The notes under the pieces: model-generated
What the model saw: only the letters and a program-made list of their open reading frames with translations
What the model was told of the DNA's origin: nothing
Database searches by the model: none
Made by a program: the position numbers and the translations under genes
Assembly (NCBI GenBank): GCA_902543295.1
Contig: CACBXW010000005.1
Span: 1 to 64,000 of the forward strand
Direction: 5' to 3'
DNA from: an uncultured Pelagibacteraceae bacterium
GTDB lineage: Bacteria; Pseudomonadota; Alphaproteobacteria; Pelagibacterales; Pelagibacteraceae
DNA length: 64,000 bases
Shown: positions 1 through 9,114 of the stretch, in pieces
Position numbering within the stretch: position 1 is the stretch's first letter
Layout of the letters: every line of letters starts with the position of its first letter

Positions 1-13
1 CAATGAGATTTTT

Positions 14-790
14 TTATTGTGTCCTATTAGCATTTTTATAATAGATGATAATTAATCCGCAGGTTAGTGCTATACAACTTATTATTTGCCCCATACTTAA
101 ATTGAAAAATAAATAACCTAGTTGTTGATCAGGTTCTCTGAAGAACTCGATAACAAATCTAAAAAATGAGTATAAAATTAAAAAATAACCTGAAATAATA
201 CCAGGTGTATTCCTTAATCTATTAAACAACATATTTAAAATAATAAATAGAACAACCCCCTCAAATATTGCCTCATAAATTTGTGAAGGATGTCGATTTA
301 AATCATCAATTTTTATAAACTTTACTGACCATGGTACATTTGTTTCTATGCCATAAAGTTCTGAGTTTATGAAATTTGATATTCTTCCTAAAAAAATTCC
401 TATAGGAGAACAAACAGCAACCACATCTAAATAACTAAAAATATTTTGATTTTTATTTTTGCAGAAGAAATGAGTTCCTATAATAATTCCAATTAGTGCA
501 CCGTGAAAAGACATGCCTCCTTGCCAAATTTTTATAATCTCAACTGGGTTATTTATAAAATAAATTGGGTCGTAAATAATCACATATCCAAGTCTTCCAC
601 CAAGGATGATGCTTATGATCAAATAAGTTATATAATCGTCGAAAAATTCTTTTTGAGTACTATCATTGATTAGTTTGTTCTTTGCAAAATACCAACCAAA
701 TACTAAGCCAAATATATAAGACAAGGAATACCATCTAATTTCTAATGAAAAGATCTCAAAAGCGACTGGGTCAAAATTATTAATAAACAT
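14..790 (-). CDS. lgt: Prolipoprotein diacylglyceryl transferase
   Basis: This 258-residue polytopic inner-membrane enzyme transfers diacylglycerol from phosphatidylglycerol to the lipobox cysteine of prolipoproteins, the first step of lipoprotein maturation. The family signature is visible: an SFHGALIG segment near residues 94-101, the GRISNFINSELYG motif at about 135-147 with its key arginine, RHPSQIYEA at 166-174, and a late FFREPD. Length and the many hydrophobic segments fit Lgt. It starts with ATG at 790 and diverges from ubiK across a 48-base gap. Substrates in this window would include BamD; MlaA here lacks a lipobox. The identification is secure. Confidence 0.96.
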   Translation of the reverse strand: MFINNFDPVAFEIFSLEIRWYSLSYIFGLVFGWYFAKNKLINDSTQKEFFDDYITYLIISIILGGRLGYVIIYDPIYFINNPVEIIKIWQGGMSFHGALIGIIIGTHFFCKNKNQNIFSYLDVVAVCSPIGIFLGRISNFINSELYGIETNVPWSVKFIKIDDLNRHPSQIYEAIFEGVVLFIILNMLFNRLRNTPGIISGYFLILYSFFRFVIEFFREPDQQLGYLFFNLSMGQIISCIALTCGLIIIYYKNANRTQ

Positions 791-838
791 TTAATTGTAA
801 TATTATAAATATTACTTAAACTTTGATAAGAAATTATT

Positions 839-1081
839 ATGTCAAAATCAAGATTCGTATTTGATAAATTTGCAAAATTTTTGGAAGAAGGACTGGTCAA
901 CTACAAAGATTTTAGTGATGAAGTCGTAAATATTTTACGCTCAAAAAAAGAAGAAATTATCCTTAAAATGAATTTAGTAAGTAAAGATGAAATTGATATA
1001 TTAAATAAAAGAATTGAAAAATTGGAAAAAAAAATTGCTGAAAAAAAAATAAAAAAAAAAACTAAACGGGTAAAGAAATAA
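839..1081 (+). CDS. ubiK: UbiK/YqiC-family accessory factor (BMFP domain)
   Basis: This is a small 80-residue protein of the YqiC/UbiK family, which trimerises through a coiled coil, binds membranes, and in gammaproteobacteria assists the aerobic ubiquinone biosynthesis complex. The sequence shows an amphipathic N-terminal half and a charged C-terminal coiled coil (KDEIDILNKRIEKLEKKIAEK) followed by a very basic lysine tail. The size is typical. Its 3' end overlaps the convergent histidine kinase gene by 20 bases. A role in ubiquinone synthesis is family knowledge and is not shown here. Small coiled-coil proteins are easy to misassign, so confidence is moderate to high. Confidence 0.78.
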   Translation: MSKSRFVFDKFAKFLEEGLVNYKDFSDEVVNILRSKKEEIILKMNLVSKDEIDILNKRIEKLEKKIAEKKIKKKTKRVKK

Positions 1082-2375
1082 TAACTTTTAATCCACCTAA
1101 ACTAGACTTATCGAATTTAAGATCTCCACCATGTGATTTTACTACATCAGATGATATAGCTAAGCCAAGGCCAACACTTGACTTTGTTTCTGATCTACTT
1201 TTGTCAATTTTATAAAATGGCTTCAAAACATTTTGATGTTCTTTTTGCGGTATGCCTGGACCATCATCTTCTATTGAAATATTAATAGTTGATCTTCCTT
1301 TTTTTAGATGCAATTCAACATTATCAGCAAATTTTAAAGAATTATCTATAAGGTTATTGATACATCTACTGATTAAATTTTTTCTTCCATCAAAATAAAC
1401 CTTTTCTTTTAAAAAATATTTTATATTTGGTTTCTCATATTTTTTGCATATATCATCAAGGAGGACAGATATATCAAACGTTTCAGTTTTATCTTTTGCT
1501 CCAGATCTTGCGAATTGAAGATATTCATTTAACATTTTTTCCATTTCATCAACATCTCTTGATAATTTTTCAACAACACTTTTGTCTTTAATCATCGCTA
1601 TTTGAAGTTTTATCCTTGTCAAAGGTGTTCTTAAATCGTGGCTAATACCTGATAGCATCTCAGATCTTTGATTAAGATGTCTAATTATTCTTTTTCTCAT
1701 TTTGTCAAACTCTAAACCAGCTTTTCGGATTTCGAGTGCTCCAGAAGGTCTAAATTCGTCAATATCCTCTCCTCGACCAAATCTTTCAGATGCCTCTGCA
1801 AGTTTAGTTATGGGTCTAGTTTGATTTTTTAAAAAAATTATTGCTACTGCTATCATTAACAATGCTGGCAATGTTATCCAAAGACCAAATAATCTAGCCG
1901 AACTTGTAGTTAGTCTGTCCCTTGGAATATAAAATTGAAAATATCCTTTTGAATATCCTATTTTCAAGTCAACAACTTCTTTGAAGTTTGTTGTATCAAA
2001 CCAATAAGTTAAATTTTTTTTCTTCAATTCTCTTCTTAATGATCGATCCACTGGACTGAACCATCTTTCTGGTATTTTATCTGGTAAGATTTTATCTTTT
2101 TCATATTTGATATTAAAACCCAAGTGTTCTTTGAATAAAATTATTATAAAATCTTTGTTAGTTTCGTCGTTATCATAAGCATCTACAAAAGTTTTGACTT
2201 CAGAGACCAATGCTCTTGTCATTCCAGAATTAGTTTTGATCCAAAGACTATCAAAAAAAACTAAAGAGATAGTTATTTGCATAACTACTATTGGAACAGC
2301 GACTATGAGTAAACCTCTATAAAAAAGTCTTTTAGGCAAGATATTTTTTATATATTTATTCAATCCATAAAACAT
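1062..2375 (-). CDS. EnvZ-type sensor histidine kinase
   Basis: This is a membrane sensor kinase. A first transmembrane segment lies near residues 20-42, then a periplasmic domain of about 115 residues, a second transmembrane segment near 160-183, and a HAMP linker. The H box SGISHDLRTPLTRIKLQ has its phospho-accepting His at about 246. The N box is INNLIDNSLKFA, and the ATP lid motifs are EDDGPGIP and GLGLAI. All catalytic motifs are intact. It overlaps the 3' end of the response regulator gene, so the two form a cognate pair. I use the ATG at 2375; an in-frame GTG at 2384 would add three residues. The domain order fits EnvZ, but the signal sensed cannot be read from sequence. Confidence 0.9.
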   Translation of the reverse strand: MFYGLNKYIKNILPKRLFYRGLLIVAVPIVVMQITISLVFFDSLWIKTNSGMTRALVSEVKTFVDAYDNDETNKDFIIILFKEHLGFNIKYEKDKILPDKIPERWFSPVDRSLRRELKKKNLTYWFDTTNFKEVVDLKIGYSKGYFQFYIPRDRLTTSSARLFGLWITLPALLMIAVAIIFLKNQTRPITKLAEASERFGRGEDIDEFRPSGALEIRKAGLEFDKMRKRIIRHLNQRSEMLSGISHDLRTPLTRIKLQIAMIKDKSVVEKLSRDVDEMEKMLNEYLQFARSGAKDKTETFDISVLLDDICKKYEKPNIKYFLKEKVYFDGRKNLISRCINNLIDNSLKFADNVELHLKKGRSTINISIEDDGPGIPQKEHQNVLKPFYKIDKSRSETKSSVGLGLAISSDVVKSHGGDLKFDKSSLGGLKVIISLPV

Positions 2376-3033
2376 AACCTTCACCTCTTATTGTTTGTAA
2401 ATAATTTGGGCTTTTTGGGTTTTCTTCAATTTTCTTCCTAAGTCTTGTAATGATTACGTCAACTGATCTTTCTTTATCAATTTTTATAAGATTTCCAATC
2501 TCCTCTCTTTTAAAAATTTTTCCAGGGGAATTAACCATTTTATCTAAAATTATTTTTTCTGTATTATTGATTTTTATTGATTTATCATTTTTCAAAATAA
2601 ACTGCTTATTAAGATCTATTTCAATTTTACCAAATTTAAATTTTCTCTTCATATTTTTATATTTTGTTTTATTTAAGATATTATTAATTCTAAGTATTAA
2701 TTCTTTAGGCTCAAAAGGTTTTGGAAGGTAATCGTCTGCACCGATATCCAAACCCTCTATTCTCTCTGAAGCTTCACCCTTCGCAGTTAAAAGAATTATA
2801 GGGGTCGAAATTTTATCTTTATTTTCTTTTGTAAATTCTAAACCACTCTTTCCTGGCATCATTATATCAAGCACTATTAAGTCAAATTTTATAATTTTAA
2901 CTTTCTCAAGAGCATCTTCGGCACTATTCGAACTAGTTACAAGATATTCATTTTGGGAAAGGTATTCTTTAACTAATTCTCTTATACCGTCATCGTCATC
3001 TACAACTAAAATATGTGCTTTAAATTTTTCCAT
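2356..3033 (-). CDS. OmpR-family response regulator
   Basis: This is a DNA-binding response regulator of 225 residues. The receiver domain (about 1-120) has the acidic pocket VDDDDG near 11-16, the phospho-acceptor Asp56 in DLIVLDIMMPG, Thr83, and Lys105 in LPKPFEP. The C-terminal part (about 130-225) is a winged helix of the OmpR/PhoB type ending in the usual RGEGYVL. It overlaps the MarR-type gene upstream and the kinase gene downstream, so all three are probably one transcript and the kinase is the partner. The target genes are unknown. OmpR, PhoB and related names cannot be separated with certainty from sequence alone. Confidence 0.92.
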   Translation of the reverse strand: MEKFKAHILVVDDDDGIRELVKEYLSQNEYLVTSSNSAEDALEKVKIIKFDLIVLDIMMPGKSGLEFTKENKDKISTPIILLTAKGEASERIEGLDIGADDYLPKPFEPKELILRINNILNKTKYKNMKRKFKFGKIEIDLNKQFILKNDKSIKINNTEKIILDKMVNSPGKIFKREEIGNLIKIDKERSVDVIITRLRKKIEENPKSPNYLQTIRGEGYVLWIE

Positions 3034-3463
3034 TAATTATTTTTTTTAAAACATTATCAAAACTAACAACCTCATTTGCTTTTGATGCAGAGAATGCTTG
3101 GTAAATTCTTTTTTTTTGAGCCGAGAAAATTTCGTTAAATAACTTTTCTCCTTCCTCTGTTAAGAAGACATGTTTTATTCTCGTATCTACTTGATCTTTT
3201 TCATATTTTATAGCTTTTAAATTTATTAAATCTTTCAAAACTCTATTTAAACTTTGCTTTGTAACTTTCAATTTTCTTAAAAGTTCTGATATTGTGATGC
3301 CCTCATATAATGAAATTAGATGAATAACCTTGTTATGTGCGACACCTATGGAGTATTTATTCAATACATTTCTAGCATCTGAGACCGTCTCTCTATATCC
3401 AAGAAATATTTTTTCAATATATTGTTTAAGATCCTCATCTTTTAAATATAAAAGTTTTTTCAT
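3020..3463 (-). CDS. MarR-family transcriptional regulator
   Basis: This is a 147-residue winged-helix regulator of the MarR type. The central segment carries the helix-turn-helix (GITISELLRKLKVTKQSLNRVLKDLINLKAI), followed by a wing with DTRIKHVFLTEEGEKLF, the usual MarR wing/recognition pattern; the flanking helices would dimerise. It is first in an overlapping unit with the response regulator and kinase genes, by 14 bases, and diverges from ilvE over 59 bases. Many MarR proteins repress their own divergent intergenic region, so autoregulation and an effect on ilvE are plausible but not demonstrated. The ligand is unknown. Confidence 0.87.
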   Translation of the reverse strand: MKKLLYLKDEDLKQYIEKIFLGYRETVSDARNVLNKYSIGVAHNKVIHLISLYEGITISELLRKLKVTKQSLNRVLKDLINLKAIKYEKDQVDTRIKHVFLTEEGEKLFNEIFSAQKKRIYQAFSASKANEVVSFDNVLKKIINGKI

Positions 3464-3477
3464 ATTGGTAAGTTATA

Positions 3478-3506
3478 TTGACATATTATATATACAAATA
3501 TATTTT
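3478..3506 (+). promoter_or_regulatory. Promoter for ilvE (TTGACA-17-TATTTT)
   Basis: A perfect -35 hexamer TTGACA at 3478-3483 is followed after 17 bases by TATTTT at 3501-3506, which would start transcription about ten bases before the ilvE ATG. The opposite strand has TATAAT (3485-3490 read leftward) suitably placed for the MarR-type gene, so the two promoters overlap in this 59-base gap. This is motif matching only. Confidence 0.6.
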
Positions 3507-3522
3507 TTTATAAAATTAAATA

Positions 3523-4404
3523 ATGATACCTTTCGATAAACGATCAGGAAAAATTTGGTACAATAGTGAGCTTGTTGAATGGCAAGATGCAAAATGCCAT
3601 GTAATCAGTCACGGGCTTCATTATGCAAGTTTAGTTTTCGAAGGTGAAAGAGTATACGACGGAGAAATATTTAAGCTAGAAGAGCACACAGATAGATTAT
3701 TTTATTCTGCAAAAAGATTAGACATTAATATTCCTTATACAAAAGATGAAATAAATGAAGCCTCTAAAAAAATAGTGGCGGTTCAAAATATTCAAAATGG
3801 ATATGTAAGACCATTTGCATGGAGAGGAAGCGAAATGATGGGTGTGTCTGCACAGAAAACTTCAATTAATGTTGCAATAGCAACATGGGAATGGCCTGCA
3901 TATTTTGATCCAAAATTAAAAGCTGAAGGAATAAGATTAAATATTTCTAAATGGCGAAGACCAGCTCCAAATACTATTCCTTGGGATGCAAAAGCAGCTG
4001 GATTATATATGATTTGTACTCTTTCAAAACACGAAGCTGAACAACAAGGGTATTCTGAATCATTAATGTTAGATTTTGAAGGTAATGTTGCAGAAGGAAC
4101 AAGTGCAAACATTTTTTTTAAAGATAAAAATAATGAATTACATACACCAACACCAGATTCTTTTTTAAATGGTATTACAAGACAAGCTGTAATTGAATTA
4201 GCCAAATCAAAAAATATTAAAGTTAATGAAAGAAAAATTTCTCCAGATGAACTAGGTAATTTTGATGGATGTTTCTTAACTGGCACTGCAGCTGAAATAA
4301 CACCTGTTGCAAGCATATCAGATCATAAATACAAAATTTGTGATGTTATATTAGGATTATCAAAAAGCTTTGATCAGTTAGTTAGACAAAAAAAAGCTGC
4401 TTAA
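3523..4404 (+). CDS. ilvE: Branched-chain amino acid aminotransferase
   Basis: This is a fold-type IV PLP aminotransferase of 293 residues that catalyses the last step of valine, leucine and isoleucine synthesis (2-oxo acid plus glutamate). The PLP lysine is Lys157 in NTIPWDAKAAG, and the cofactor-binding Glu191 lies in GNVAEGTSANIFF, both in the expected places; SHGLHYA and RPFAWRG are also typical. D-amino-acid transaminase and 4-amino-4-deoxychorismate lyase share the fold, but the length and the N-terminal RSGKIWYNSELVEW segment favour BCAT. Its stop codon overlaps the convergent pgsA stop in a TTAA. Confidence 0.9.
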   Translation: MIPFDKRSGKIWYNSELVEWQDAKCHVISHGLHYASLVFEGERVYDGEIFKLEEHTDRLFYSAKRLDINIPYTKDEINEASKKIVAVQNIQNGYVRPFAWRGSEMMGVSAQKTSINVAIATWEWPAYFDPKLKAEGIRLNISKWRRPAPNTIPWDAKAAGLYMICTLSKHEAEQQGYSESLMLDFEGNVAEGTSANIFFKDKNNELHTPTPDSFLNGITRQAVIELAKSKNIKVNERKISPDELGNFDGCFLTGTAAEITPVASISDHKYKICDVILGLSKSFDQLVRQKKAA

Positions 4405-4985
4405 TCCTTATTATCTTCAGATATTGCATGGTCTATTCCTTTTCTAAGATAATCATATCCAGTATAAAGTGTTAAAAACGCAGATAGCCATAAAATAATA
4501 ATGCCAATTGTTTGAGCATTATAATCTTGAAAATTTATTAATTTATTACCCGTTTCCCCAGTCAGAAGTATTGCTATCGAAAACATCTGCAAGAATGTTT
4601 TAAGTTTTGCTAAATTAGAAACTGGAAGCTTTATTTTTCCTTTCGCTAGAAATTCTCTTAAACCTGAAATTAATATTTCCCTTGTAAGAATTATAATGGC
4701 TGCAATAACTTCATAATTTTTTATTGTTTGGTCCATAACTAATAAAATTAACGCAGTTGCAACAATAATTTTATCTGCAATAGGATCTAAAAGTTCACCA
4801 AGTTTAGACTCTTCTTTAAACATTCTCGCCAAAAGACCATCTAAAAAATCTGTAAATGAGGCAATTAAAAAAAGAGCAAATGGAATAACGTCTCCATAAA
4901 ATCCAGGAAGGTAGAATGTAAAAACAAATATTGGAACAATTATTATTCGTCCAATTGTTAAATAATTAGGTATTTTAAATTTCAT
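4401..4985 (-). CDS. pgsA: CDP-diacylglycerol--glycerol-3-phosphate 3-phosphatidyltransferase
   Basis: This 194-residue inner-membrane enzyme makes phosphatidylglycerophosphate, the committed step towards phosphatidylglycerol and cardiolipin. The CDP-alcohol phosphatidyltransferase motif D-G-x2-A-R-x8-G-x3-D-x3-D is complete (DGLLAR at about 49-54, ending DPIAD near 67-71), and the N-terminal [12 protein letters not shown] is characteristic of PgsA. There are several transmembrane helices. Its start overlaps the end of uvrC by four bases, an arrangement also seen in other proteobacteria (uvrC-pgsA). Its product is the lipid donor for Lgt. Confidence 0.94.
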   Translation of the reverse strand: MKFKIPNYLTIGRIIIVPIFVFTFYLPGFYGDVIPFALFLIASFTDFLDGLLARMFKEESKLGELLDPIADKIIVATALILLVMDQTIKNYEVIAAIIILTREILISGLREFLAKGKIKLPVSNLAKLKTFLQMFSIAILLTGETGNKLINFQDYNAQTIGIIILWLSAFLTLYTGYDYLRKGIDHAISEDNKD

Positions 4986-6817
4986 TCGTGAAAGAAGTTA
5001 TATATTTTTTTTGCAACTTTTTCCTCAACTCCATCAACTGATTTTATTTCGTCTAAACTAGCTGATTCCACAGCTCTAGCTGAACCAAAATGATTTAATA
5101 ATGCCCTTTTTCTGATAGATCCAATACCATCAATCTGATCTAATAATGATTTGCTTATACCTTTTTTTCTCTTTGCTCTGTGAGCACTTATAGCAAATCG
5201 ATGAGACTCATCTCTTAATCTTTGTAAAAAGAATAATGTTGGATCATTTTTCTCAAATTTGAACTCTTTTCCATTATGAAAAAATGTTTCATTTCCACTA
5301 TTTCTCATCTTACCTTTTGCTATTGCAACAATAGGAATTTCATGTAGACCTAGCTCATTCATCGCTTCTCTTGCCACTGAATATTGACCCTTCCCTCCAT
5401 CAATTAAAACTAAATCGGGGAAAGTTAAATAATTATCTTTCTCTTGAACTGCTCTTTTAAATCTTCTGTTCAGAACTTCTTTCATCATTCCATAATCATC
5501 TTGAGCATTTTTTTGAATTTTTATATTGAATTTTCTATACCTTTTTTTAACAAACCCTTCATCGCCATAAGTAATTAAAGCGCCCACACTATTTGTGCCT
5601 TGGATATGGCTATTATCGTAAACCTCGACTAAATTAATATTAGTTTCAAGATTGAATTTTTTTGATACTGCATCAAAAAGATCTCTATTATTCTGACTCT
5701 CGTAAAGTTTTCTATTCAAACTATCTTTTGCATTATTTATTGCTTGATTAATAACTTTTAGTTTTGTTCCTTTTTTTGCAACAGTAATTGTGATTTGTTT
5801 ACCTTCTTTTTGTGTAAGTGTTTTTTCAATTAATTCTTTCTCTTTAATTTCATTTGATAAAATTATTGAAGATGGCACACTTTTATTTTCATAAAATTGA
5901 GAGACAAAAGAATTAATGATATCACTTAGATTTTCTTCTGGATCATGCTTTGGAAAAAAAGCTTGATTACCCCAATTTTGTTTTGACCTATAAAAAAAAA
6001 CTTGAATACAAGTTTTTCCAGACTCTTTATATCCCGCGATAACATCTGCTTCGACTAAATTTGCTTCATTAATTCTTTGAGAAGATTGGATAATATTTAA
6101 TGATTTAATTCGATCTCTTAATATTGCTGCTTTTTCAAAGTCTAAATCCTCACTAGCCTTTTCCATTTGGTTAGATAAGCTTTTCTGAATTTTTCTAGAT
6201 TTACCTGACACAAACTCTATTGCATCATCAACAGTTTGTTTATAATCACTCTCAGTTACGTAACCAACACATGGACCTGAGCACCTTTTAATTTGATAAA
6301 GTATGCAGGGTCTTTCTCTATTTTTGAAAACAGTATCATCACAAATTCTGAGATGAAATATTTTTTGGATCATTTTTATAGTCCAATTTGCAGATCCAGC
6401 TGATGCAAACGGTCCAAAATAAAATCCCTCTTTGCCTTTTTTCCCTCTGTGTCTTTTGATTTGTGGCCATTTATCTTTGTCACCTATAAAAATAAAAGGA
6501 AAGGATTTGTCATCTCTTAGTAAAATATTAAATTTTGGTTTAAATTTTTTAATTAAATTTGCTTCTAAAAGTAAAGCTTCACTTTCATTTGAGGTGGTAG
6601 TAATTTCGAGTCTTTTTGTCTGAGAGAGCATTCTCTCAGTTCTAATGATATGATTTTTCTCTGAAACATAACTTTTAAGTCTGTTTGGAAGATTTTTTGC
6701 TTTACCCACATAAAGGATTTCTCCTTTTGAATTAAGCATCCTATAAACACCTGGCAACTTAGGAACCAAGGGCAATTCTTTTTTAATTACTTCTTTCCCT
6801 ATATCAGAGCTGATCAT
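4982..6817 (-). CDS. uvrC: Excinuclease ABC subunit C
   Basis: UvrC makes both incisions around a lesion in nucleotide excision repair after UvrAB has located it. In order, the protein shows a GIY-YIG nuclease domain at the N terminus ([21 protein letters not shown]), the cysteine cluster [13 protein letters not shown], a UVR domain binding UvrB ([20 protein letters not shown]), an RNase H-like endonuclease domain with [11 protein letters not shown] and [10 protein letters not shown], and a C-terminal helix-hairpin-helix pair ([18 protein letters not shown]). I place the start at the ATG at 6817, giving about 611 residues like E. coli UvrC. An in-frame TTG at 6847 would add ten residues and deepen the overlap with folB. 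uvrB lies in the same unit upstream. Confidence 0.96.
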   Translation of the reverse strand: MISSDIGKEVIKKELPLVPKLPGVYRMLNSKGEILYVGKAKNLPNRLKSYVSEKNHIIRTERMLSQTKRLEITTTSNESEALLLEANLIKKFKPKFNILLRDDKSFPFIFIGDKDKWPQIKRHRGKKGKEGFYFGPFASAGSANWTIKMIQKIFHLRICDDTVFKNRERPCILYQIKRCSGPCVGYVTESDYKQTVDDAIEFVSGKSRKIQKSLSNQMEKASEDLDFEKAAILRDRIKSLNIIQSSQRINEANLVEADVIAGYKESGKTCIQVFFYRSKQNWGNQAFFPKHDPEENLSDIINSFVSQFYENKSVPSSIILSNEIKEKELIEKTLTQKEGKQITITVAKKGTKLKVINQAINNAKDSLNRKLYESQNNRDLFDAVSKKFNLETNINLVEVYDNSHIQGTNSVGALITYGDEGFVKKRYRKFNIKIQKNAQDDYGMMKEVLNRRFKRAVQEKDNYLTFPDLVLIDGGKGQYSVAREAMNELGLHEIPIVAIAKGKMRNSGNETFFHNGKEFKFEKNDPTLFFLQRLRDESHRFAISAHRAKRKKGISKSLLDQIDGIGSIRKRALLNHFGSARAVESASLDEIKSVDGVEEKVAKKIYNFFHE

Positions 6818-7229
6818 GGCTTCTTTTTTTAGAAATTTGGATCCCAACTGAGCTACAATCCCTCATTATTTCTAATTTTTCGATTTGAAGAGTAATTTTA
6901 TCTATTCTTTTATCTTTGAATAGCTCATCAAAAACATCTTCTGCCAATGTTTCAAGAAAATTGTAATGTTTGTTTTTTACTAGTTTTTTTATTAATTTTA
7001 CTATTTTAGCATAGTTAACTATCGATTTAATATCTTTATCATTCGATGGCTGTTTATCTTGATAATTTACTTCTAAATTAAATTTTACTTTTTGAGGCTT
7101 TTCTTTTTCAAAATCAAAATAACCAAGTTTTAAGTCCAACACTAATTCTTTTATTAATACTTTTTTTTCGTAATTAAATAAGCTCTTCGTTTTATCTATT
7201 TTAACAATCTTTAAATTATTTTTTTTCAT
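6804..7229 (-). CDS. folB: Dihydroneopterin aldolase (FolB-like)
   Basis: This 141-residue tunnelling-fold protein would convert dihydroneopterin to 6-hydroxymethyl-dihydropterin in folate synthesis. Recognisable segments are [34 protein letters not shown] (the tyrosine that binds pterin), [14 protein letters not shown] and a final [10 protein letters not shown] strand. The usual KP near the last catalytic lysine is KL here. The N terminus is about 25 residues longer than typical and lysine-rich. It overlaps the hydrolase gene by one base and the uvrC start by 14. A pterin-reductase-like SDR lies two genes upstream, which supports the pterin role. Assignment rests on motif and context. Confidence 0.8.
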   Translation of the reverse strand: MKKNNLKIVKIDKTKSLFNYEKKVLIKELVLDLKLGYFDFEKEKPQKVKFNLEVNYQDKQPSNDKDIKSIVNYAKIVKLIKKLVKNKHYNFLETLAEDVFDELFKDKRIDKITLQIEKLEIMRDCSSVGIQISKKRSHDQL

Positions 7230-8362
7230 TATAATAAATTTTCTTTAAAGAAATTTATGAATTGAGGCATATATTCATCCATGTGATCACCACCGATCAT
7301 TACTCCTCTATCAAGACATTTTTCTTTTTTTAAAACCTTAAACGAATTTTTCCAGGTTTTTTTTGGTTCCTCTTGAGCTCCTTTGTAAAATTCATCAAGT
7401 GAAGAATATAATTTATATTTTTTTAATACTAAATCTGGCCATTCACTTCCAACAACAAATCCATCATTATCAACAAAAAATGCTGGACACTTACTAACTG
7501 TCATTGCTTTATATTTTTTAGGTTTTTGGCCATAATGAAAACCATGATACCAACCATCTTTCATATCAATCTCAATCTGTCCAGGCTCAGATTTAATCTT
7601 ATTTACATAATCCTCACAAGGTTTTGGCAATGTATAGTCATCAGCAGCCCCATGAACATAAAGTAATTTAGTATTTGATGTTAGTTCTGGTTTATTAAAG
7701 AAACCTGCAAGCTTACATTCTGCTGCTTCAGGTAATATTGCATCAAAACCACTAGTCCCATCTAAAAATTTAGATGTGAACTTTACATCTGCTAAATAAA
7801 GACTGTTATTCCCACCCCTTGAATGACCTGTTGTTCCAAACTTTCCGTTAGACCTCGGATGAGATTGTAACAACTTGTAAGCCATAATAGCGTCTATTGC
7901 TCCATTAATTAGTGGCACTTTAGATTGATCTCTCCATGTATCTTTCGCACCTCTATGACAGAAATTGTCAACATACATTACACCTATACCAGCATCTATT
8001 AGATTTCTAGTTCCATGGTAAACAAAATCATTCCACACATACTCGCCTGGACCTCCACTACTATGTGTCCATATAACTATAGGAACTTTACTTGAACCCT
8101 CAGGCAATTGTAGATAACCAGTAATTTCTATTGGATTTTTTTTATGACCATCAGTCAGAACAGTTCTTTGATCAAAACCAGAAAAAGATTTAAATTTTAT
8201 TAACTCACCACCTTTTGATAATTTATTTTTTGAAACCCAGTTTAAAACTGATTTTGATTTTTTACATTCTGCTCCAATATCAATATTTATATTTTTTGTA
8301 GAATGAGCCAAAACACTTGTTCCAAAAACAAAGAAAAAACAAATTGTTAGTATTTTTTTCAT
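7229..8362 (-). CDS. Secreted alpha/beta hydrolase (dienelactone hydrolase-like)
   Basis: This is a 377-residue protein with a clear signal peptide (residues 1-19, cleavage after VLA) and an alpha/beta-hydrolase fold. The oxyanion segment THSSGGPGE sits near residue 100, and the nucleophile is Ser181 in GTTGHSRGGNN. YVHGAADDYTLPKPCEDY supplies the likely acid, and a histidine near YHGFHYG is a candidate catalytic base. This resembles periplasmic dienelactone-hydrolase or carboxylesterase-like proteins; the substrate is unknown. Several cysteines (C33, C135, others) suggest disulfides in the periplasm. Its place between two pterin genes and two repair genes gives no obvious functional link. 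Confidence 0.75.
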   Translation of the reverse strand: MKKILTICFFFVFGTSVLAHSTKNINIDIGAECKKSKSVLNWVSKNKLSKGGELIKFKSFSGFDQRTVLTDGHKKNPIEITGYLQLPEGSSKVPIVIWTHSSGGPGEYVWNDFVYHGTRNLIDAGIGVMYVDNFCHRGAKDTWRDQSKVPLINGAIDAIMAYKLLQSHPRSNGKFGTTGHSRGGNNSLYLADVKFTSKFLDGTSGFDAILPEAAECKLAGFFNKPELTSNTKLLYVHGAADDYTLPKPCEDYVNKIKSEPGQIEIDMKDGWYHGFHYGQKPKKYKAMTVSKCPAFFVDNDGFVVGSEWPDLVLKKYKLYSSLDEFYKGAQEEPKKTWKNSFKVLKKEKCLDRGVMIGGDHMDEYMPQFINFFKENLL

Positions 8363-9114
8363 TCCTTACCACCCATTATGTCTGGAGTTTGCCAGTTTAA
8401 GTTTTGGCCACTATCAATTGCTAAAACTTGTCCTGTAATAGATCTATTTTTTATAAAAAAGTCAACAGCATTGCAGATTTCTTGAACATCCGTCTGTTTT
8501 TTAAGAGGTGTTGCCATGTATTGTTTTTTAAAATGTTTATCAGACTGTCTTTTATTTTTAATAGTTGGACCTGGAGCAATTCCATTTACTCTAATATTTG
8601 GGGCAAGACTCATAGCGCTGGTTTTGGTTAAAGTGTAAAGACCAGATTTACTTAATGTATATGAAAAAAAATATGGAGTTAACTTGAATACTCTTTGATC
8701 AATTATATTAATAATATTATTGTTTTTGCCTCTAATATTTTTAGCAAAACCTTTTGATAATAAAGCTGGCGCTTTTAAATTCGCTTTTAAATGGCTTTCC
8801 CAACTTTTTGTTGTGAAATTTTCAAGTTTATCGTTCTCAAATAATGAAGCATTATTAATCAAACAATCAAAATATTTCAACTTTGATTTTGAAAATTTAA
8901 GCATTCTATCTATTTCTTTTTCTTTAGTTAAATCTGCTTTTACTAAATAAATTTTTGTACCACCTTTAGTTAAATCTTTTTTAAGATTTTCTGCTTTGGA
9001 TCTAGATTTGTTATAATGGATAACAATTTCAATATTAGGTCCAGATAATTTTTTAGCTATCGCAGCTCCCATTCGAGTTGCTGCTCCAGTAATTATTATC
9101 TTCCGTGCTTCCAT
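8359..9114 (-). CDS. SDR oxidoreductase, pteridine reductase/FolM-like
   Basis: This is a classical short-chain dehydrogenase of 251 residues. The nucleotide-binding loop is [12 protein letters not shown] (TGxxxRxG type) and is followed by [12 protein letters not shown]; this Arg-containing signature fits NADPH-dependent pteridine reductases better than generic SDRs. NNASLFEND is the NNAG-equivalent, the active site is [14 protein letters not shown] (Tyr-x3-Lys), and [10 protein letters not shown] follows. Together with folB downstream it could supply reduction of dihydropterin or dihydromonapterin/dihydrofolate, as FolM and PTR1 do. This is an inference from motif plus neighbourhood. It overlaps the start of the hydrolase gene by four bases and uvrB by 19. 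Confidence 0.8.
   Translation of the reverse strand: MEARKIIITGAATRMGAAIAKKLSGPNIEIVIHYNKSRSKAENLKKDLTKGGTKIYLVKADLTKEKEIDRMLKFSKSKLKYFDCLINNASLFENDKLENFTTKSWESHLKANLKAPALLSKGFAKNIRGKNNNIINIIDQRVFKLTPYFFSYTLSKSGLYTLTKTSAMSLAPNIRVNGIAPGPTIKNKRQSDKHFKKQYMATPLKKQTDVQEICNAVDFFIKNRSITGQVLAIDSGQNLNWQTPDIMGGKE

Noticed and set aside
3792-4316. Long antisense frame (174 codons) inside ilvE
   Set aside because: ilvE has all catalytic residues in the forward frame; the antisense product has no recognisable motif and arises from codon bias.
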